Shown piece after piece: positions 13,535 to 13,561 of a stretch of 13,561 nucleotides of DNA (position 1 is the first letter of the stretch; every line of letters begins with the position of its first letter). The stretch is from UBA4312 sp002394635 (GTDB lineage Bacteria > Bacillota_I > Bacilli_A > Erysipelotrichales > Erysipelotrichaceae). A model generated the notes under the pieces. It was not told the origin of the DNA, made no database searches, and saw only the letters and a list, made by a program, of their open reading frames with translations. The DNA lies in contig CAMNHO010000031.1 in the NCBI GenBank assembly GCA_946539765.1, positions 1-13,561 on the forward strand. The letters run 5' to 3'. Position numbers and translations under genes: made by a program.

Positions 13535-13561
13535 AAATTCAACAATGGCCATTGGTGCTGC
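13526..13561 (-). CDS. rplQ: 50S ribosomal protein L17, C-terminal end (partial)
   Basis: Only the last eleven codons and the stop are in the window, reading AAPMAIVEFVK. The C-terminus of Firmicute L17 has the form (G)DxAPMxIIELV, and rplQ is the gene expected directly before the ECF module in this gene order. The rest lies beyond the right edge, so the call rests on this short match and the synteny. Confidence 0.75.
   Translation of the reverse strand, partial: AAPMAIVEFVK

Noticed and set aside
1..13561. CRISPR array, prophage, toxin-antitoxin or defence island
   Set aside because: I saw no spaced direct repeats, phage genes or paired toxin/antitoxin frames. Apart from one possible transposon remnant the window is housekeeping sequence.

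Overview
The window looks like chromosomal DNA of a low-G+C Gram-positive bacterium (Bacillota). Shine-Dalgarno sites are strong (AGGAGG type), the promoters are A/T-rich and sigma-A-like, and factor-independent terminators are abundant. The gene order rplQ ... ecfA1-ecfA2-ecfT-truA ... rplM-rpsI is the Firmicute arrangement. The protein flavour suggests an Erysipelotrichia-like gut bacterium, but that is an impression from sequence alone and not a placement.

Left part (1-4689). The left edge holds a strong leftward promoter with an A/T-tract UP-like element. The short G+C-rich transcript start ends in a boxA-like CUUUGAA, so an rRNA operon probably begins just outside the window. Next come a small membrane zinc-ribbon protein (leftward) and gdhA (rightward), separated by a divergent intergenic region with phased TTGAAA/TTTCAA half-sites. 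A histidine-phosphatase-family gene (leftward, apparently leaderless) is divergent from mntP (manganese efflux, rightward). mntP overlaps tail to tail with dbpA, a 23S-rRNA-directed DEAD-box helicase.

Middle (4690-5033). This gap of about 340 bases has no convincing gene. It carries several hairpins and short repeats that resemble the end of an IS200/IS605-type element or its associated RNA, followed by the rpsI terminator.

Right part (5034-13561, all leftward). In transcription order: the end of rplQ and its terminator; trmR (tRNA wobble-uridine methyltransferase); a small membrane-anchored acidic protein; ecfA1-ecfA2-ecfT (energy-coupling module for vitamin and micronutrient uptake); truA and its terminator; a two-gene MacB/FtsX-type ABC exporter; then rplM-rpsI with their own promoter and an L13-leader-like hairpin. 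The ABC exporter pair sits where truA and rplM are normally neighbours. The trmR/small-protein pair sits where rplQ and ecfA1 are normally neighbours.

Most of the window is conserved housekeeping sequence. No clearly new defence or metabolic system is visible. The points most worth a second look are the IS605/omega-RNA-like remnant, the phased half-sites at gdhA, the probable leaderless phosphatase, terminators overlapping coding ends, and the exporter inserted into the ribosomal/ECF gene block.
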